A stretch of DNA of 64,000 bases from Stratiolaelaps scimitus (GCA_019614645.1 JABWDB010000021.1:1178001-1242000), one strand, 5' to 3'; positions 35,551 through 49,171 are shown, counted from the stretch's first letter. Notes: generated from the sequence alone by a model not told the origin. Numbers and translations: made by a program.

Positions 35551-35867
35551 CTCCTGGGTCGCTCATCTCTAGCGAGCACCCTCCGGCGCGGCCCCAATTA
35601 TCCGGCGACTGCGGTGTTAATTTTGGTCACGTTTGTAACCCCGACTGCCCACTCGCCTCCGTCTCCCCTTCGTACGATTGTTCGCCATCCCTCCAACGAT
35701 CCGAACTCGACCCACTAACGCCAAATACTGGGTTGGGCTGCTGGGTAGGGGTTTTGGCGAGCCGGAGTGTTCCAAGCACAGGGATGCAGAGGGGCATCCA
35801 TCCATCCGGTGGGTGTCAGGGAAAAGCTGCAGCAGCAGCTGTGAGTCCGTGGTCTCTCCACAATGAA

Positions 35868-35868
<1 letters not shown>

Positions 35869-35903
<35 letters not shown>
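35869..35903. repeat. (GA)n microsatellite
   Basis: About 17 GA units, purine-only on the plus strand, ending in GGAAAAAAG. Confidence 0.95.
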
Positions 35904-35909
<6 letters not shown>

Positions 35910-36183
35910 GAGAAACAGTGAAGATACGGGTGATACAATGGATGATAGGATACAATGATAGAAGCGGACCTTGTGTTCCCTGTATGCATTACTCTAGCGG
36001 CAGGAGCAGCCGCAGTATTCCGTCCGCACTAATTGTGCTCACTCACGCTCACCACGGGGCCGATCACTACTTTTGTTTTCTCTTTGGCGCTCGCCTTTAG
36101 CTAAATCAGGCACCAGCTGAACTCGACCAATGTTGAATATAAGTGACCGTGAGTTATCTTGCGCTACAAGTGACGTATAAAGG

Positions 36184-36185
<2 letters not shown>

Positions 36186-36247
<62 letters not shown>
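36186..36247. repeat. (TA)31 microsatellite
   Basis: An uninterrupted TA run of about 62 bp, the longest dinucleotide tract in the window, lying inside the spacer about 230 bp from the right arm of the inverted repeat. Confidence 0.97.
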
Positions 36248-36252
<5 letters not shown>

Positions 36253-36478
36253 TAGTATATTGGCAGTTTATAAATGTAAACATGAAGTACAGACTTTAAA
36301 CTTTTAATTGTTCACAGCGTTTATGAGAACATAAATGAACGTGTCCGAAAGTCAGAAAGGGACGCGGCTGTCAAAACGGATTCAAAAAGCCAGGTTACAC
36401 TATGCTAGGTTTCATTTCGTTCTGCATAATGTACAATACTGCCCCCAGATAAAAATAACTGTTTGCTCACGTACGTAG

Positions 36479-36768
36479 GTAAACTAAATTGTCAGAAGGG
36501 CAGAAAATCGTTTGATACATGACGACGACGTCGGTATAATCTCCGAAATAGCAGCAGCTATGACGCTATCAATGGAGGAAGTTTACAGCGTCGTTCAATT
36601 CAATGGCCATAAAATTGACACTTGCAGGATGTTTCACAATATTTCCCAAGGAAACATCTGCAGAATTGAAATATTCTTTTGGTGATTTACCAAATCTGCA
36701 CTTATTTTGCACGCATATAGTATCAGTAGCCTTACAAAACTATTCGTACAACAATATGAATACATTGT
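36479..36768 (+). repeat. Right arm of the inverted repeat, with coding-like frame
   Basis: It is the partner of the left arm, in opposite orientation and about 1.6 kb away. The plus strand reads IVRRAENRLIHDDDVGIISE, then MEEVYSVVQFNGHKIDTC and NISQGNICRIEIFFW before a stop. Relative to the left arm it has an extra GCA (one more alanine). If both arms were in one transcript they would pair into a hairpin of nearly 290 bp. The outer flanks beyond both arms do not match each other, so the duplicated unit is well defined. Confidence 0.9.
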
Positions 36769-38294
36769 CGACTTTACATCGACTTTATGAAAGTCACATT
36801 ACTCGAATAAAGAAAGGGGCTCTAAATTTTCTTTTTTATATTTACGATTATTTGCACACCCTGATGCTCATTACAATGCAAACGGACCTGGATACTGTTT
36901 TATTTGCAGATATGTAAGAAACGCTTCGTTTCGATTGTGTCCACATTGTTTCTCCATTTGTTCACATATACTATTAGGTTGATTTTATTAAGGTCGATAC
37001 CATCACACGAAAGCCAGAAGCTCAATCAGCAATGAATTGATATTGTTCACTTTTACAATTCTCTATCACTAGATAGACCTATAGCTTTTCATGTAAATCT
37101 CGAAAAACATGAAAGGATACATTTCACGACAGCGTTTCAGCCACCTTATCATAGTGTTGTGGCTACATTGTACCTACAGAAGTCGCAAGTTCCTTTTATA
37201 CAATAGTTGAAGTGTGTAAGAAGTAAGTAAGTAAACTTCTCTCGGTCGCCGTCCAGCGTCCGCCGACAGCATTACCTGGCTAAATCTCAATTTACTCAAC
37301 GAGGACTACGCTCTCCTGAAAATATGTTTTTCATGGTCGCCTTACATATGGCTTTAGCAGATCACAGTACTCCTATATAGAAAGGTAGAAACCCATATGG
37401 TCAGGCATAGGAAGGTAATTCTAGGTTCGTAGTGCTGTGTGGCGTTATCAAGCCGCTTAGGGAAAGCTCGGGACCAAACCTAAAATTGACTTTTGAAGAG
37501 GCGAATCTGAATCCACAGTCTGAACAGCAGTGGCATGGCGTGTGTGAATATCACAAAGGACCAAATACCGCAATGCCCGACGTTCTGCTCCCGGCTTGCA
37601 GCGTAGTAGCAAGTAGCAACGCTTGTCGACATTGAAACTTCGACAACTCTCGAATTGCACATGTATGTCTCCTATGCAGTGGCGGCGCCTATGGCGTCGT
37701 CGTTGTTGTTGTCATTTCAGCTCGGATCGGGCGGCTGGGCGTCGGATGCAAATATCGTCTAATTGAGTTCTGTCGGTGTTACTTTTCAGTCTGAAGCTGC
37801 TTGTAGTAGATTGTAAAAGTGAATCGAAAATCCCCGGGAAGCCCGATAGAGGCAGGACGCACGCACAACTATTTGCATCGCGCCACAGCGATACCATGGA
37901 GCAAGCATTAAAGTTAACGCACATATGGTGACACTGATAATAATAATAATACATGTTGTATCTTAGTGTACAACATCCAAGACGTGCTCCTGATGTAAAA
38001 TAGATGCCCTCCCACCAGCGCAATGCTAAATTAAATGTATATATATATGCCTTAAAAGCCGAGTGTTATCCCAAGAAGTCAGGGAAAAGTGAGAAACGTT
38101 TTCAAAATATTGGTTTTTGTACTTTAGCTTTGATATATTTTGTCTGAAAAACTGCTGAATATGTTGACTGTTCTACTTCCGATAGATGTAACATAAAATA
38201 ATTGTGTTGTATATTTGTATTTGGATAATTACAGATTCATTTAAGTAGGACGACTGTGCCATACAAAATAAATGTGGCCTCACTAAGTTCTATC

Positions 38295-38375
38295 ACCGTA
38301 GGCTTGCTGTAGTGGTAAAGCTGTCGTACTTAGCCATCAACAAGGTAAAAAGCATCAGTTGAATGAATCAAATGG
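38295..38375 (+). repeat. Possible tRNA-derived SINE or decayed tRNA
   Basis: TTGCTGTAGTGGTAAAGC (38304-38321) resembles an A box with D-loop. CAGTTGAATGAATC (38356-38369) resembles a damaged B box (GTTCGAATC with extra bases). Spacing fits a tRNA-like head. I cannot pair an acceptor stem, so a working tRNA is unlikely. Confidence 0.35.
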
Positions 38376-39753
38376 CCAGTGGAGCGTGCAGGAACGTTCT
38401 TCCGCTGATCAAATTTCGCGACGAGACTGTGAGGTATATAAAGTACAATCATTCTGGCAGTCCAATAACCCCTTTGCCTTCTAGCGCTGTACAAAACCTG
38501 ATTAGTTTCTACGCCAAAGGTCGAACATAAGAATGAGCCTGGAATCGTCAACAACTTCTTCATCGAACAAATAGATGATCTCAGGTACAAGGTGTGCATT
38601 GAGGTGATGCTTCGAGATTCGGCGCGAAGTCAATGCCCTCTTGGCTCTTACCCTACTGGACGCCCAACAAGTACACGCTCCGCTGATCGCTCAACAAACC
38701 TTGACTGTTCTACCTCACAAATTATGCTGCATCTATGCCGCCTCGATTGGCTGACTACTACTACTACTACCACTACTTCTACTACTATAGGACGCGTGAC
38801 CAACCTAGCCGGTGTGCTCCTATTTATGTATGATAGACATATGGTACCTACCAACGAGCAAGCAGTTTTGCTCGATACGAATCTGTAGCAACGCATGCAT
38901 CGCACATACACACATACATACATACACGAGTTATACAGACAAAAAGAGGGACAGAGAGAGTAAATCCCATTGCCACCCTTGAGGGGACCACCAAGGGATA
39001 TGATACTGGACTATGTGGTGGCGGTGGTAGTGACCTGTGCCATACTCCATATAGCCTATGATTAGCATATGGGGGTCGTACTTTCAACTTCGCTACCCTG
39101 TGGACTTTGATATATAGGCATGATGACGTTGTGTCCCTGACACCGTGATTGTTATCTCATTGGTTGTAATCAACAGCTTAATTTCAAGGAGAGAAATGAA
39201 ATTCATTTATATGACAACGTCGTTGATGGCTATGGAAAGTTACTTTCGAAGCGTGCTGTAGTCAAGGGAGCTCCATAATCTCGATACCAGTCGTTCGGCA
39301 GCTGGCAGGCCCATAGTCATGTGTCCCTTTTCGTCATTTCTGCTAAAATTACATTTATAATAAAGACTATAATTATCGTTAATCATTGGCTATGGTTGAC
39401 TACGGGTATCCTGCAAAGGGATAGATATTTGAAGGGCCAAATGGGTACCTTGCGATGTCCTTCGTTGGGATGTCTGTGATGACCTTGAATACTCATACTG
39501 GAACGATCACTAGATGTGTATACCTGAAACCTGACCTAGATTTCATCTGTCTAAGTTTCTTTTTTTTTTTACTTTTCTACTCTAAGTTAAAATGGCTCAG
39601 GGTTCTTCAACACTAATTTCTATAAGGATAGATTTTGAACTAGTAGGATACTCCGAGCGTATTTTTGAACACGTATAATTTTGGAAATATATGGGCGAAG
39701 TCCACGATACCAAGTTTACTAATAAGTACGATTCATAGGTGCTGTGGTATATT

Positions 39754-39801
39754 ACGAGTTTTTGTTGACTTCCAAATCTGCCAAACGAGTTTTTGTTGAC
39801 T
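39754..39801. repeat. Short direct repeat, 17 bp twice with 31-bp period
   Basis: ACGAGTTTTTGTTGACT occurs at 39754-39770 and again at 39785-39801. It is a simple local duplication. Confidence 0.9.
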
Positions 39802-41674
39802 ATAAATATCAAGGAGCGGTTCTGATGTGCTTTTAAATATTTTGAATTATTTAGGAGAATGACTCTGTTCTGGCAAATTGTTCTATTCATGTGCTACTTG
39901 AATACCTAATGCGCGACTACAATGACGTCAAGGGTGTACTAACCTTAACGGCTGATATTATGTTTCGACGAGATAATACTACACAATAATAACTGGAATC
40001 TCTCGCCGCCTTTTAGAGCATATTAGTTTCCTGTCATTTGGCATGTGGCAATATTAATAAATAAGGGAACTCAAAAATAATACCAAATTTATTAGAAGAA
40101 TTGAGTGGCGGAAAGTGAGAGTCTGTCAACACTAACAAAGCAAGAAACCCTACAAAGCCTGCCCTCTATGACCTACCATCTCACGTGTGTAAGGCTTCTC
40201 ACCTCTTTCAGGCTGCGTGCGATAAGGACCAGGCATAGCAGTTCTCCTGTCCTTTACTGCACCTAAAGAGTTGACTTTAACCACAGGATCAGACTTCGAC
40301 CATGCTGACCAATGTGTGATAGGTAGGTATTTTCATTGAATATAATATATTTAAACATATACCTTCTCTATTGGTCGCTCGAAGAGAATTGCGATTGCCA
40401 TGTGCTGTGCTTCTTTTTTGGGAATTCGAATAACTCTTAGATATTCGAAGAATCATGAACAATTCGCTGTCAAAAAATTCCTTTTTTACACAATATACAA
40501 TTTGGGTAGACATTTCCGTTAAGACCCGCTATTGGTCCACTAAAGATGCTAGGTGACCACGTTGCCGCTAAGCCTTCTCAGATTTAATTAGCTTTCTTTT
40601 CTAAGCTTGACGAAAAAAGTGCTTTTGGACAAATTTAAATACCAATGTAGGAAAATCATAGTATAAACGCGATTAGTGGAAATACATTAATATAAATCAT
40701 GTCGGACTATTTAGAAGTTGAGGACTTAACCGGCAACTCTCGTTCGGTTCCCTTTATCTATAACATGAATAACTTGGAGGCATGTCTCGAAACGATCTGG
40801 GTGGGCTAGGTTCATTTTAGATGTCATGTAAATCAGAAATACCTCTAGTGCGTAAACTCTTTTGTAAATAAAAAAGTCAATAATGCTATTATATCTCTGA
40901 CAGCAAAAAACAGTGGCAGTGTTCTCTATCGTGATTCCTCAGTCCATTGTAGATCGACAAACATGGTTGCATAGCCACTGATCCGTAAAAAGGTATATGT
41001 GACAAATATTTTTTGACCTCTTGCAGATTAACAGCAGAAATGTGCGACAGTGCTCCCACCCGACCCCAACGCGACCTGACCCGGTCCACTGGTCTCGACG
41101 CGTGTATGTTCAACACTGGCTATTCTCAAACAAAAGCGTCGTTTTACTATTAATATTATTTTATTATTGGAACAAAAGGGCCAACAATTATGCCCGGACA
41201 AGGTGTGTAAACAAGATTTGGGTATATTAGTGGGTATGCCCATGAGCCAGAGGTTGCTCGGTGGAGGAAGGAAATGCGAAACCGCTCTGCTGTCCTCTTT
41301 CTCCACATAAACTCCCTCAGTTCTCAACAAAAGATTTCAGGGTCTTCTCTTGCTATAGAGATCACCACAACCGACACTTGCGTATATCGCTGGTGTCGTC
41401 GCGGCAGACGTCTTCCCTGTTGCTGGTGCGTCTACTGCCACCCAGCCAGCCTACATTCTCAATGAGGTACACCACTATGGTGACGGTGGAGTGGTGTTAG
41501 CACTGCTGCTGCCGGTGACTGCTGTTGGACTGACGTTGAAAACCTGCAGCCCGAACCACACAGGGTAGCGGGAGCAACCACACATATTCGTATATTTGTT
41601 CTCTGCCGCGACTAATTGCCCCACACTCCCAAATGGCGAGAGGAGCTGAGCCGACTCAGCCCGTACTCACTCGT

Positions 41675-41697
41675 CGAACCGACCGACCGACCGACCA
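41675..41697. repeat. (CCGA)n microsatellite
   Basis: About five CCGA units in GC-rich surroundings. Confidence 0.9.
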
Positions 41698-44600
41698 ACA
41701 GCCTTCCCGGCAACTGAATCAGCCAGCCCGCTTACAGATTCTCTAGAAGCAGTAGTAGCAGTTCGCTTCCTCTCATGCTTTCTCTTTTGTGCTCTCGTCA
41801 TTTCTCGACTGTTGAGGCCGGCGACCGGGTCTCGTGCCCCCCACCTTCCCGGTACGCGTCGCTTCACGTCTGTGTGTGTGTGTGTGCACACCTGGCCACT
41901 CGTACTGCAACGCCTGTCTTCAGTGGTGTTAGCAGCTCATGCGTGAAGGACACTTTTTGCGTTTTTACCCACAGCCTGTGCTGCATCCGCCGTCGTTGCT
42001 AACTCCCCTTTCGTCTTTCCCCGAATTCCAGACCCTTTTCCTGCTGCCGGTGGCAGTCCACACCGCGCCGCCTCTGCCACTAGGCAGCCTGAGAGCGGAC
42101 CAGACCAAACCCCATGCGACTTCACTAGAGTTCTGTACTCTTCATGTCGAAGAGTCGACAACAGACCGCTCTCCCGTCTGTGTGCCATAAAGCATATTTT
42201 TGAGTCAATGAGAAAACGAGAGAGGGGGGGATTTGAGAAAGAATGATTTACAATTAAATTATTTTAGGTCACTTTTGTGCACTTACTTGCATCTAAGCCA
42301 TAACGCCGATAGCCGTTCATCTGTAGGTAGTACCAACTATTAATCATTTTGCCCTTCTCTGGTCTCTATCACCATTTTACTTAAATCTCTCGTATTACAT
42401 TAAAATGATAATACAATGGAGATGACACAACCAGTGAGAGACTGAATTGTGTCCGAACATACCAACACAGAGTAGAAGACTGTTTTGGCTTCCTTGCATT
42501 TTAATAATGCCTATAAACCATATTCATACGATGATTCACAGAGGGAACATGAGGTACCGGTCATGGTTAAAAAAATATATATGCATAGTGGTGTATTGTA
42601 CTCGTTTACCAAAATGGTGATCACTATCTGTTATTCTCCCTCGAGTTATAATAATAGATCAACTTTATATATTTATTTGTTAACCGTTTGAAATATAGTA
42701 ATTAACAAAACGTTGTTAATTACTAGTTACAGGTAAGAGAGAATCTTAGTTTGGAAACCTTTAGACCACTACATATACTCACACGATTGGTCATAATTTG
42801 GCGTGCTTCTTCTCTGGATTGTTGCGTATCATCTGTTTTCATTCTGGCAAGTTTCGTTAGTAGAGGTATTCCGTGTTAAGGTCCAGGTTCTTTTTAATAA
42901 CTAGAAGCCCTCACACTATTTGGTAAAAATCTCATCAGTGAAGCCTGGTGTCCGTGATGGAATTTCGTCTTTCACCTCTTGAAACAAAGAAAAAGGTAGT
43001 CGGTGGGATCAAGTATAAGGACGGGAGTGCATACTCGACACAGTGCCTTCCTTCTGCACTACTGCTTACACTATTGGACATATATGCAGTTAACATAAAG
43101 AAGAAGAAATGTGCAGTATCTGACTGAGCTTGCCGAAACTGGTTCCGCAGTTTAAAGCTGGAGATTTCGATTACAATCACAATTCGTTGTGTAAAATGCA
43201 CATGATAGGCTATCATTTGCGTATACATACGGAGTAGCACTAAATAAGGAAAATAACCCGCTATTTTTTTAGATTTAAACCTTTATTATTGTAATTATTA
43301 TTGTTGTCGGTGGTGTATTTAGAATGATATGCAATGGATCGAGTGGTGTTGTAAGGATTATTTACAGCAGACGAGGCAGCCTTCGCTCATCATCCTTAGC
43401 ATCACCTTCGTTCGTCATCAACATCGTCATCATCATTATTATTATTATTATTTTTGTTATCATTCTTGTGTCTTCTGTGTGCTTTTTTAGTTATTATTAC
43501 TCTCGGTATCATTATAATTGTTGTTGTTGTTGTTGTCGCCACTTCCTTTGCCACCCTTCACCATTCATTATTATTATTGTGATTATTATTATGATTATTA
43601 TTTCGATTACTAATCCTCTTCAATAGCGGATGTCAGCATTTGCAATTCTCAGCGTCCGGTTGTCGTTACTGTCGCTGCGATTTGGTGGGAATACTTTTCG
43701 TCATGTACTGCAACTCTAAATTTCAATTGTCTGAGGATCGCTCGCAAGATAGCGGGATAATTGCCGATAGCGCAAGGTATCGGTGCTGTTGTTGATACTG
43801 TTAGTGCCATTGTTCGTTAAAGTGGATGACTCGGTGTTCTATAAAAGTGAATGAGTGACCTATAATTACTAGTAATGATTTTAGCAGCACTGCGTGAAGT
43901 GATCAAATGTAATGCCCGTGTGGAATTCTTGCGTTTTGTCGTTTTTTTGGTCTAGAATAACTATTTCGTTGTTTTACAATAAGCTATTATAGTGATAAAT
44001 TCTTAACCTTTCTGTGTCCTCTATCAGAAACACGTTGGCATTTTATGGGCACCGACAGTTCAAGCGCAGCAGACGTTGAAACACTGTTGGTTTTTGCCTA
44101 ACTTGCGTAACCGGTTCGATGTCTTCGCCCAAGTCGCTGACATCTCTTTAGCTTTTTATTCGTTTCCATAATAAATGTTTAGGAGTTGTTTTATGGGGGT
44201 GGGTGTTTGTTGCTCATGTGTGCGTGTGTAAATGTGTGTAAATGGTACGCGTGTGTGTTTATAGTCTGTTCAATGTCACGGTGACACTAAGATATTTTTC
44301 ATTTGTTTGTATTATCATTATTTTACCATTATTATTATCATTATTAAATATTAGTTATCCTCATCATCATTGTTGTCATCATAATAATTTTCATCATCAT
44401 CATCATCAGTTTCATTATATATAATAATTATTGTTATTATTGTTAATTATTAGCGTCAGCAGTGGCAGCATCATTCTCGACTCACCATTACTATTACGAT
44501 CTAGCAGCATTGTTGCCGTTGTCTTCCTCGTCATCATTAGCATGTTAATCATTAATAATTGTGATGTTTAATCATTATCGTCGACGTTTCATTAACCATC

Positions 44601-45423
44601 ATCATCATCATCATTATTGAGTCATTATCAATTCGTTTTTTCCTTTCCATCATTTACTAGAACCTCCACAAAAAACAATTGAACCTTCAATACCTGCGCA
44701 GCATTAACCATTCTTAGGAATCGTCATTCCCATCAGGACAATAGTAATATACAATAATACTCACCATCATTAATATAAGCACTACTTATAACCCTAATAA
44801 CGGCGATTGCAGTAATAATAATAATAAGAGTACGATTAAGCATTTTTCGTGAGTTCTAAATATACACAGTGTGTGTGTGTGTCTATATTTGTGTGCCTGC
44901 GTGTGATTGATGGTAACAAAGGTGACCCCCGGTTGTCAAGTGCTAGGGCATCCTAATATATATATATATATTCGAGAAACTACAACAGTTTAGAATAAAA
45001 AGAAACCGCTCGCCCAACGCTCTGACATGACCACGGGCTGGTCAAGGTTGGCCAGGGAAATCAACATGACTTTGATCTGACCTTGACGACCCACCGGCAT
45101 TCCCCTCTCCATCTCTATCTTCTTGTATCAACCCCCAGCGGGCGCCTGGGGAATCAATAACCCGCAGTCAGACAGCGGTTAGATAACGACTCATATATTT
45201 TGTAGAATTTGTATTAGAATAAATTTGGCAGGTAAGCGGGCATTTGGGAAAAAATGTTCAATCTATGCTTCCATTTGTATGTGAGTTGTGGTAAGAATAG
45301 CACACCTGTACTAATTACAGCTTCAGCCAAATCAACTTGGTTTTCTGGCGGCGCAACAACGGGCTTACAATACTGCAAATACATATTTAATACATAGAGT
45401 TTGTGAGATAACGAAAGTTATAA

Positions 45424-45481
45424 CGAGTGTGCGTAAACTGTAGATTTTTAGGTCGATTGACCTAAAATCGCAACTACTCGT
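45424..45481. repeat. Imperfect stem-loop
   Basis: The core TTTTAGGTC (45446-45454), loop GATT, GACCTAAAA (45459-45467) is perfect. Outer bases ACGAG...TGCG and CGCA...CTCGT also pair, with an asymmetric bulge on the left arm. It could be chance or a small RNA hairpin. Confidence 0.6.
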
Positions 45482-46694
45482 CCTAATCATATAATCAGAA
45501 TCTCTTTTCTGAACTTTCATGAAAACAAACTATCATATGTCTACACTGTTGACTTGTTGTCAAGTAGCGTTAATGGATGTAGCTTCAAAACTTGACTGAT
45601 ATATTACTTATGGATGGTCAGATACATGGACAGCAGGGAGTGAAGAGACGAATTATTAGGTAGTGGTTTAAACAAAGTGGACATCTGGGTGCGTGGCGGA
45701 AAGGGAAGACTCGGTCGTTCCATGGGGGAAGCGAAACACGGGGCCGAATGGCGAGCGGGAGGCCGCGTCGCTTGTCACGCACACACATACACACACCTGG
45801 TTTCTCTCCATCGTCAGAATTGGAGTTCGGTTCATTCGGGCATATACTTCAGTGACGCCACATGCAACGTCCGTCTAATGAAGGGTACATCGCGAAGACG
45901 ATTTCAGCGTTAATTGTTGCGACACAAATGGCCCCCCGCTTTAACAACTGGACTGCCCTGACCTTGGGAACACGCTCCGCCCAGGCTGTATTCAGAACAC
46001 GAATGAACGTGCCCAATCCGAAGCTTTGCCAGGAACTTCACCGTCGGTCGGACAACGCTTCCGTCCGTTGGTCGGTAAACGTTTCCGTTGGTAAACATTT
46101 CTGTTGTTCGTCAAAAGTTTTAATTGGTATAGTCCGACAATCGAAGTCCTCATTCGTTGATCTGTGGCTAGTTCGATTTCATTAGCTATCTAGATTAGTT
46201 TATTTAACGCATGGATTGAAGATGGATTTTGCTTAAGATGTTGCCCTTCAGATGGTCATAAATCCCATATTATTGAATGTAATTGTAACGGTGGAGTAGG
46301 TGAACGGGTGAAAGCTCGAATTGAGCCGCTCTCCCTGTGAATGGAGCCCTTACGGCTCGACCCGCCTAACGGGGTCCATCCATCCATCATCATCATCATC
46401 ATCAACATATCATCATCATGGTACGGTCGCAACGCGCGGTTGTTGTCTAAAACTTGTCTCATCATCTCTAACGGTTTCATTCAACTGACAGACAGGCTAT
46501 CTGACTGACGCGACAGATGTGAATCTATACGATCGTTGGTCATCGCCTAGAGACGGTCGAGATAAAAACGAACGGCTTAGTCGTTCACTGTATTGCTGAA
46601 TTAGCAGACCCGGTTATAGGGTGAGCGATTGAAAAGACCTACATAAACAAGTTTCGTTAATGGGACTGAAGTAGCTACGTACCAAGGGAGTTAG

Positions 46695-46805
46695 ACAAAC
46701 AGCTTGGATAAATAGACCAGTTGTGGGGCACACCCCAGGTGGGAGGTTCAAATTCTGGCTTGTTTCTCGGGAAGTGTGAATTTTTCACCCGACATATCTC
46801 GTAGT
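46695..46805 (+). repeat. Candidate tRNA-derived SINE
   Basis: AGCTTGGATAAATAGACCAG (46702-46721) fits an A-box region and GGTTCAAATTC (46744-46754) is a good B box, at normal tRNA-like spacing. Downstream, CGGGAAGTGTGAATTTTTCA continues without a matching acceptor stem, as in the tail of a tRNA-derived SINE rather than a tRNA gene. Ends and target duplications are not clear. Confidence 0.45.
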
Positions 46806-48669
46806 AGGGTAATGCCATAATGCGAACAAGTACAGAGAAGTCTCTGATTTTAAGAAAGCTGGGGAGTCAAACGCAAACGAAGGTCCAAATTATGTAAAAG
46901 TCTCTTTTAGTGCTGGAATAACAGATCATCTCTGTCATTTCATTCTGAAATGATTACGCGATGCCGCAGCTCTATATTGGCTGCACTGTTCTTATTATAT
47001 CAACTATCAACTGATATGAGAACAATCCGTGGTGCCTTCATTCAGTCGGAGTGTCTACAAAGTTATGCCTTATCTTTTGTACGTTCGCATATGCACGTCT
47101 CTCAGTCAATTGGCGACGACAGGCCGTTAGATCGGCGCCAGTTGGGTGTCGCACGTCATCGGCGTGTTGTTGTTGTAGTTCGAACAACATTTCTTGTATC
47201 TGTTTGGATCGCTTGTATATACCTCCATGTCTTCATCAGTATTAGTATCATCCTGTCATGTCCGAGCAGCATTATATTCCCGCGACACACATGCATTATT
47301 TGTCTTTTCTTTTGAACTAATATATATATATATATGTATGTGTGTGTGTATTATATATAAATCGATGTACACTTACTTTACTCAGCAGACTGACTTCGCT
47401 AACATCTGCATTCTCTGTCTTAGAACGACTACCGTTTACTCTGTTCTCTCTCTCTCAATTGTAGCTTCTCTTCGTTCTCATCTTCGTCATCTTTATTTCT
47501 CTTTCATTCGCACTCTTTGGGGCTTATTTTAGTTCTCTAAGTGAAGCACAATCGCTCGGATAGCTGGCTACTGTCTTCCATAAGATCAGCGTGTCGCCTC
47601 TAATTATCAGCTCTCAGTTAACATCCCATTTATGCATTAGTTTGCTACCACTGAGTTACTATATTAGATTTACTGGCGTTACTCGGACGCCTTCATCTAT
47701 TTTATAATAGATATTACTTTTCCAACCATTCCTTCGCTCAAACATCTTTAATTCTCAAATCCTTCTCTATCTGTCATTTTCTTCTCTAGTGTCACATATT
47801 AATTTTTCGTGTATATCGCAATTATCTTGGTGTTTGTGGTATTAACCATATTGCTGCTTTCACGGTAATACTCATAGTAATGGTGATAACAATAATAATC
47901 GTGCTAATAATCTGATATTAATCAACTTGTACATACAAACACTCTAGCATTAAAGCGGTATCGTCAGCTAATATTTACTACATTTTATGTATATATAACT
48001 TCCCACACCTTCGCCTGTGACGAAGAACACTGACCTGATGTCAAATTTCTTCCCACGGGTCTCTCTGAAGCGAGGATACACGCGGAACGGCGAAATCTAA
48101 GCCACTCCTTTGCTAAGACCACGAATTGCTCCCTTTGAATTGAACTAATTGTCCAGTTCTCCCCGAACAGAGCATCCATTTTACATCTTGCCACAAAGGC
48201 AATCCCCCAGCCTCTAAAGCAAGCAAGGTTGGTGTTATTAGTTACTCGAATATGTTCGGAAAGTGATAATTCAGTGGCATAATATATATATATATATATC
48301 AAAAGAATGAAGATAGGACGCATCTTGAGGGCAAAGGCGAAGCTTCCAGTAGCTTAGTAGTGAGGCCCTATGTCATATCACCTAGTGGTAGTATTGCGTC
48401 TCGGGGGGACCTAAATGTAATTTTTGAAAATCGTTTTTATGATTGCCACAGGGAGGCTATCTCCGGAAGTCTGGCCTGATTTAACTTCGACCGCTGCCTC
48501 TACAAGTAATTAAATACCCAGTTTTCCTTCCCCTCTCTAACACAGTAACATCAATTAACGATAAATTTGGAAACTTAGTTTATCAATAACGCACACTTTT
48601 TTGACAAATTTAAGATAACAATAGGTCAATGTGTCGGTCGGTCTGTCCGTCAGCATACCATTTTGTCTA

Positions 48670-48712
48670 TACGTATATATATACATATATATATATATAT
48701 ATGTATATATAG
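48670..48712. repeat. Palindromic AT microsatellite
   Basis: TA runs with ACAT and GTAT interruptions placed symmetrically, so the whole tract is close to self-complementary. Confidence 0.85.
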
Positions 48713-49166
48713 GTACCTAGATGTTATCGCGGAGGGTGGGGGGCAAAGTCCAGTTCGAGTGTTTTCGTATTTTTAGTGTGCTACCATTTTAGCGACAACA
48801 ACGACAATTGCTCCAATTCATATATATTATGAATGTATGTATGTGTTTAAGTGATTTGGGAAGTAGGGACATCTGTGCATTTATTTGTTAGCTATAGCTT
48901 ACTTAGTTTCCATATTTCTAAATATCTAAATTGTTAGTATTTTTAGTCATTCTCTCCTGATCATGTGTATCTCATTTCTGATCCATCCTGACACCTTCAT
49001 ATTTTGCTCTCTCTCTCTCTCTCCTTCCCTCTGTAGTTAATGTTATTTCTGCGATGAAAAGAGTAGCGTCATTACAATCACTCTCCTCTTGGGGCGCGAT
49101 ACTGTCTCATTTCTACTAATATTACCTTTACTATTATTATTCCCGTCATTGTTATTATTGTTCTTG

Positions 49167-49171
<5 letters not shown>

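Larger units (their letters stand above)
35040..36110. other. GC-rich spacer between the inverted-repeat arms
   Basis: It contains GATGATG followed by CATCATC tracts, a GGCC-rich run (35515-35550) and a GA run. Frames are open on both strands (up to 146 codons minus), mostly shaped by these repeats. No domain is recognised. It may be an untranslated exon or regulatory sequence. Confidence 0.4.
36780..43260. other. Anonymous stretch with SINE candidate and simple repeats
   Basis: No gene is recognised. A TACTAC tract lies at about 38752-38790, a short direct repeat at 39754-39801, and a CCGA run at 41675-41697. From about 41.5 to 42.2 kb the plus strand is pyrimidine- and GC-rich with open frames on both strands. 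Confidence 0.4.

Noticed and set aside
43905..43935. TGTAATGCCCGTGTGGAATTC resembling the mariner family A pieces at 12.75 and 14.77 kb
   Set aside because: The similarity ends after about 20 bases, and no transposase sequence follows on either side.
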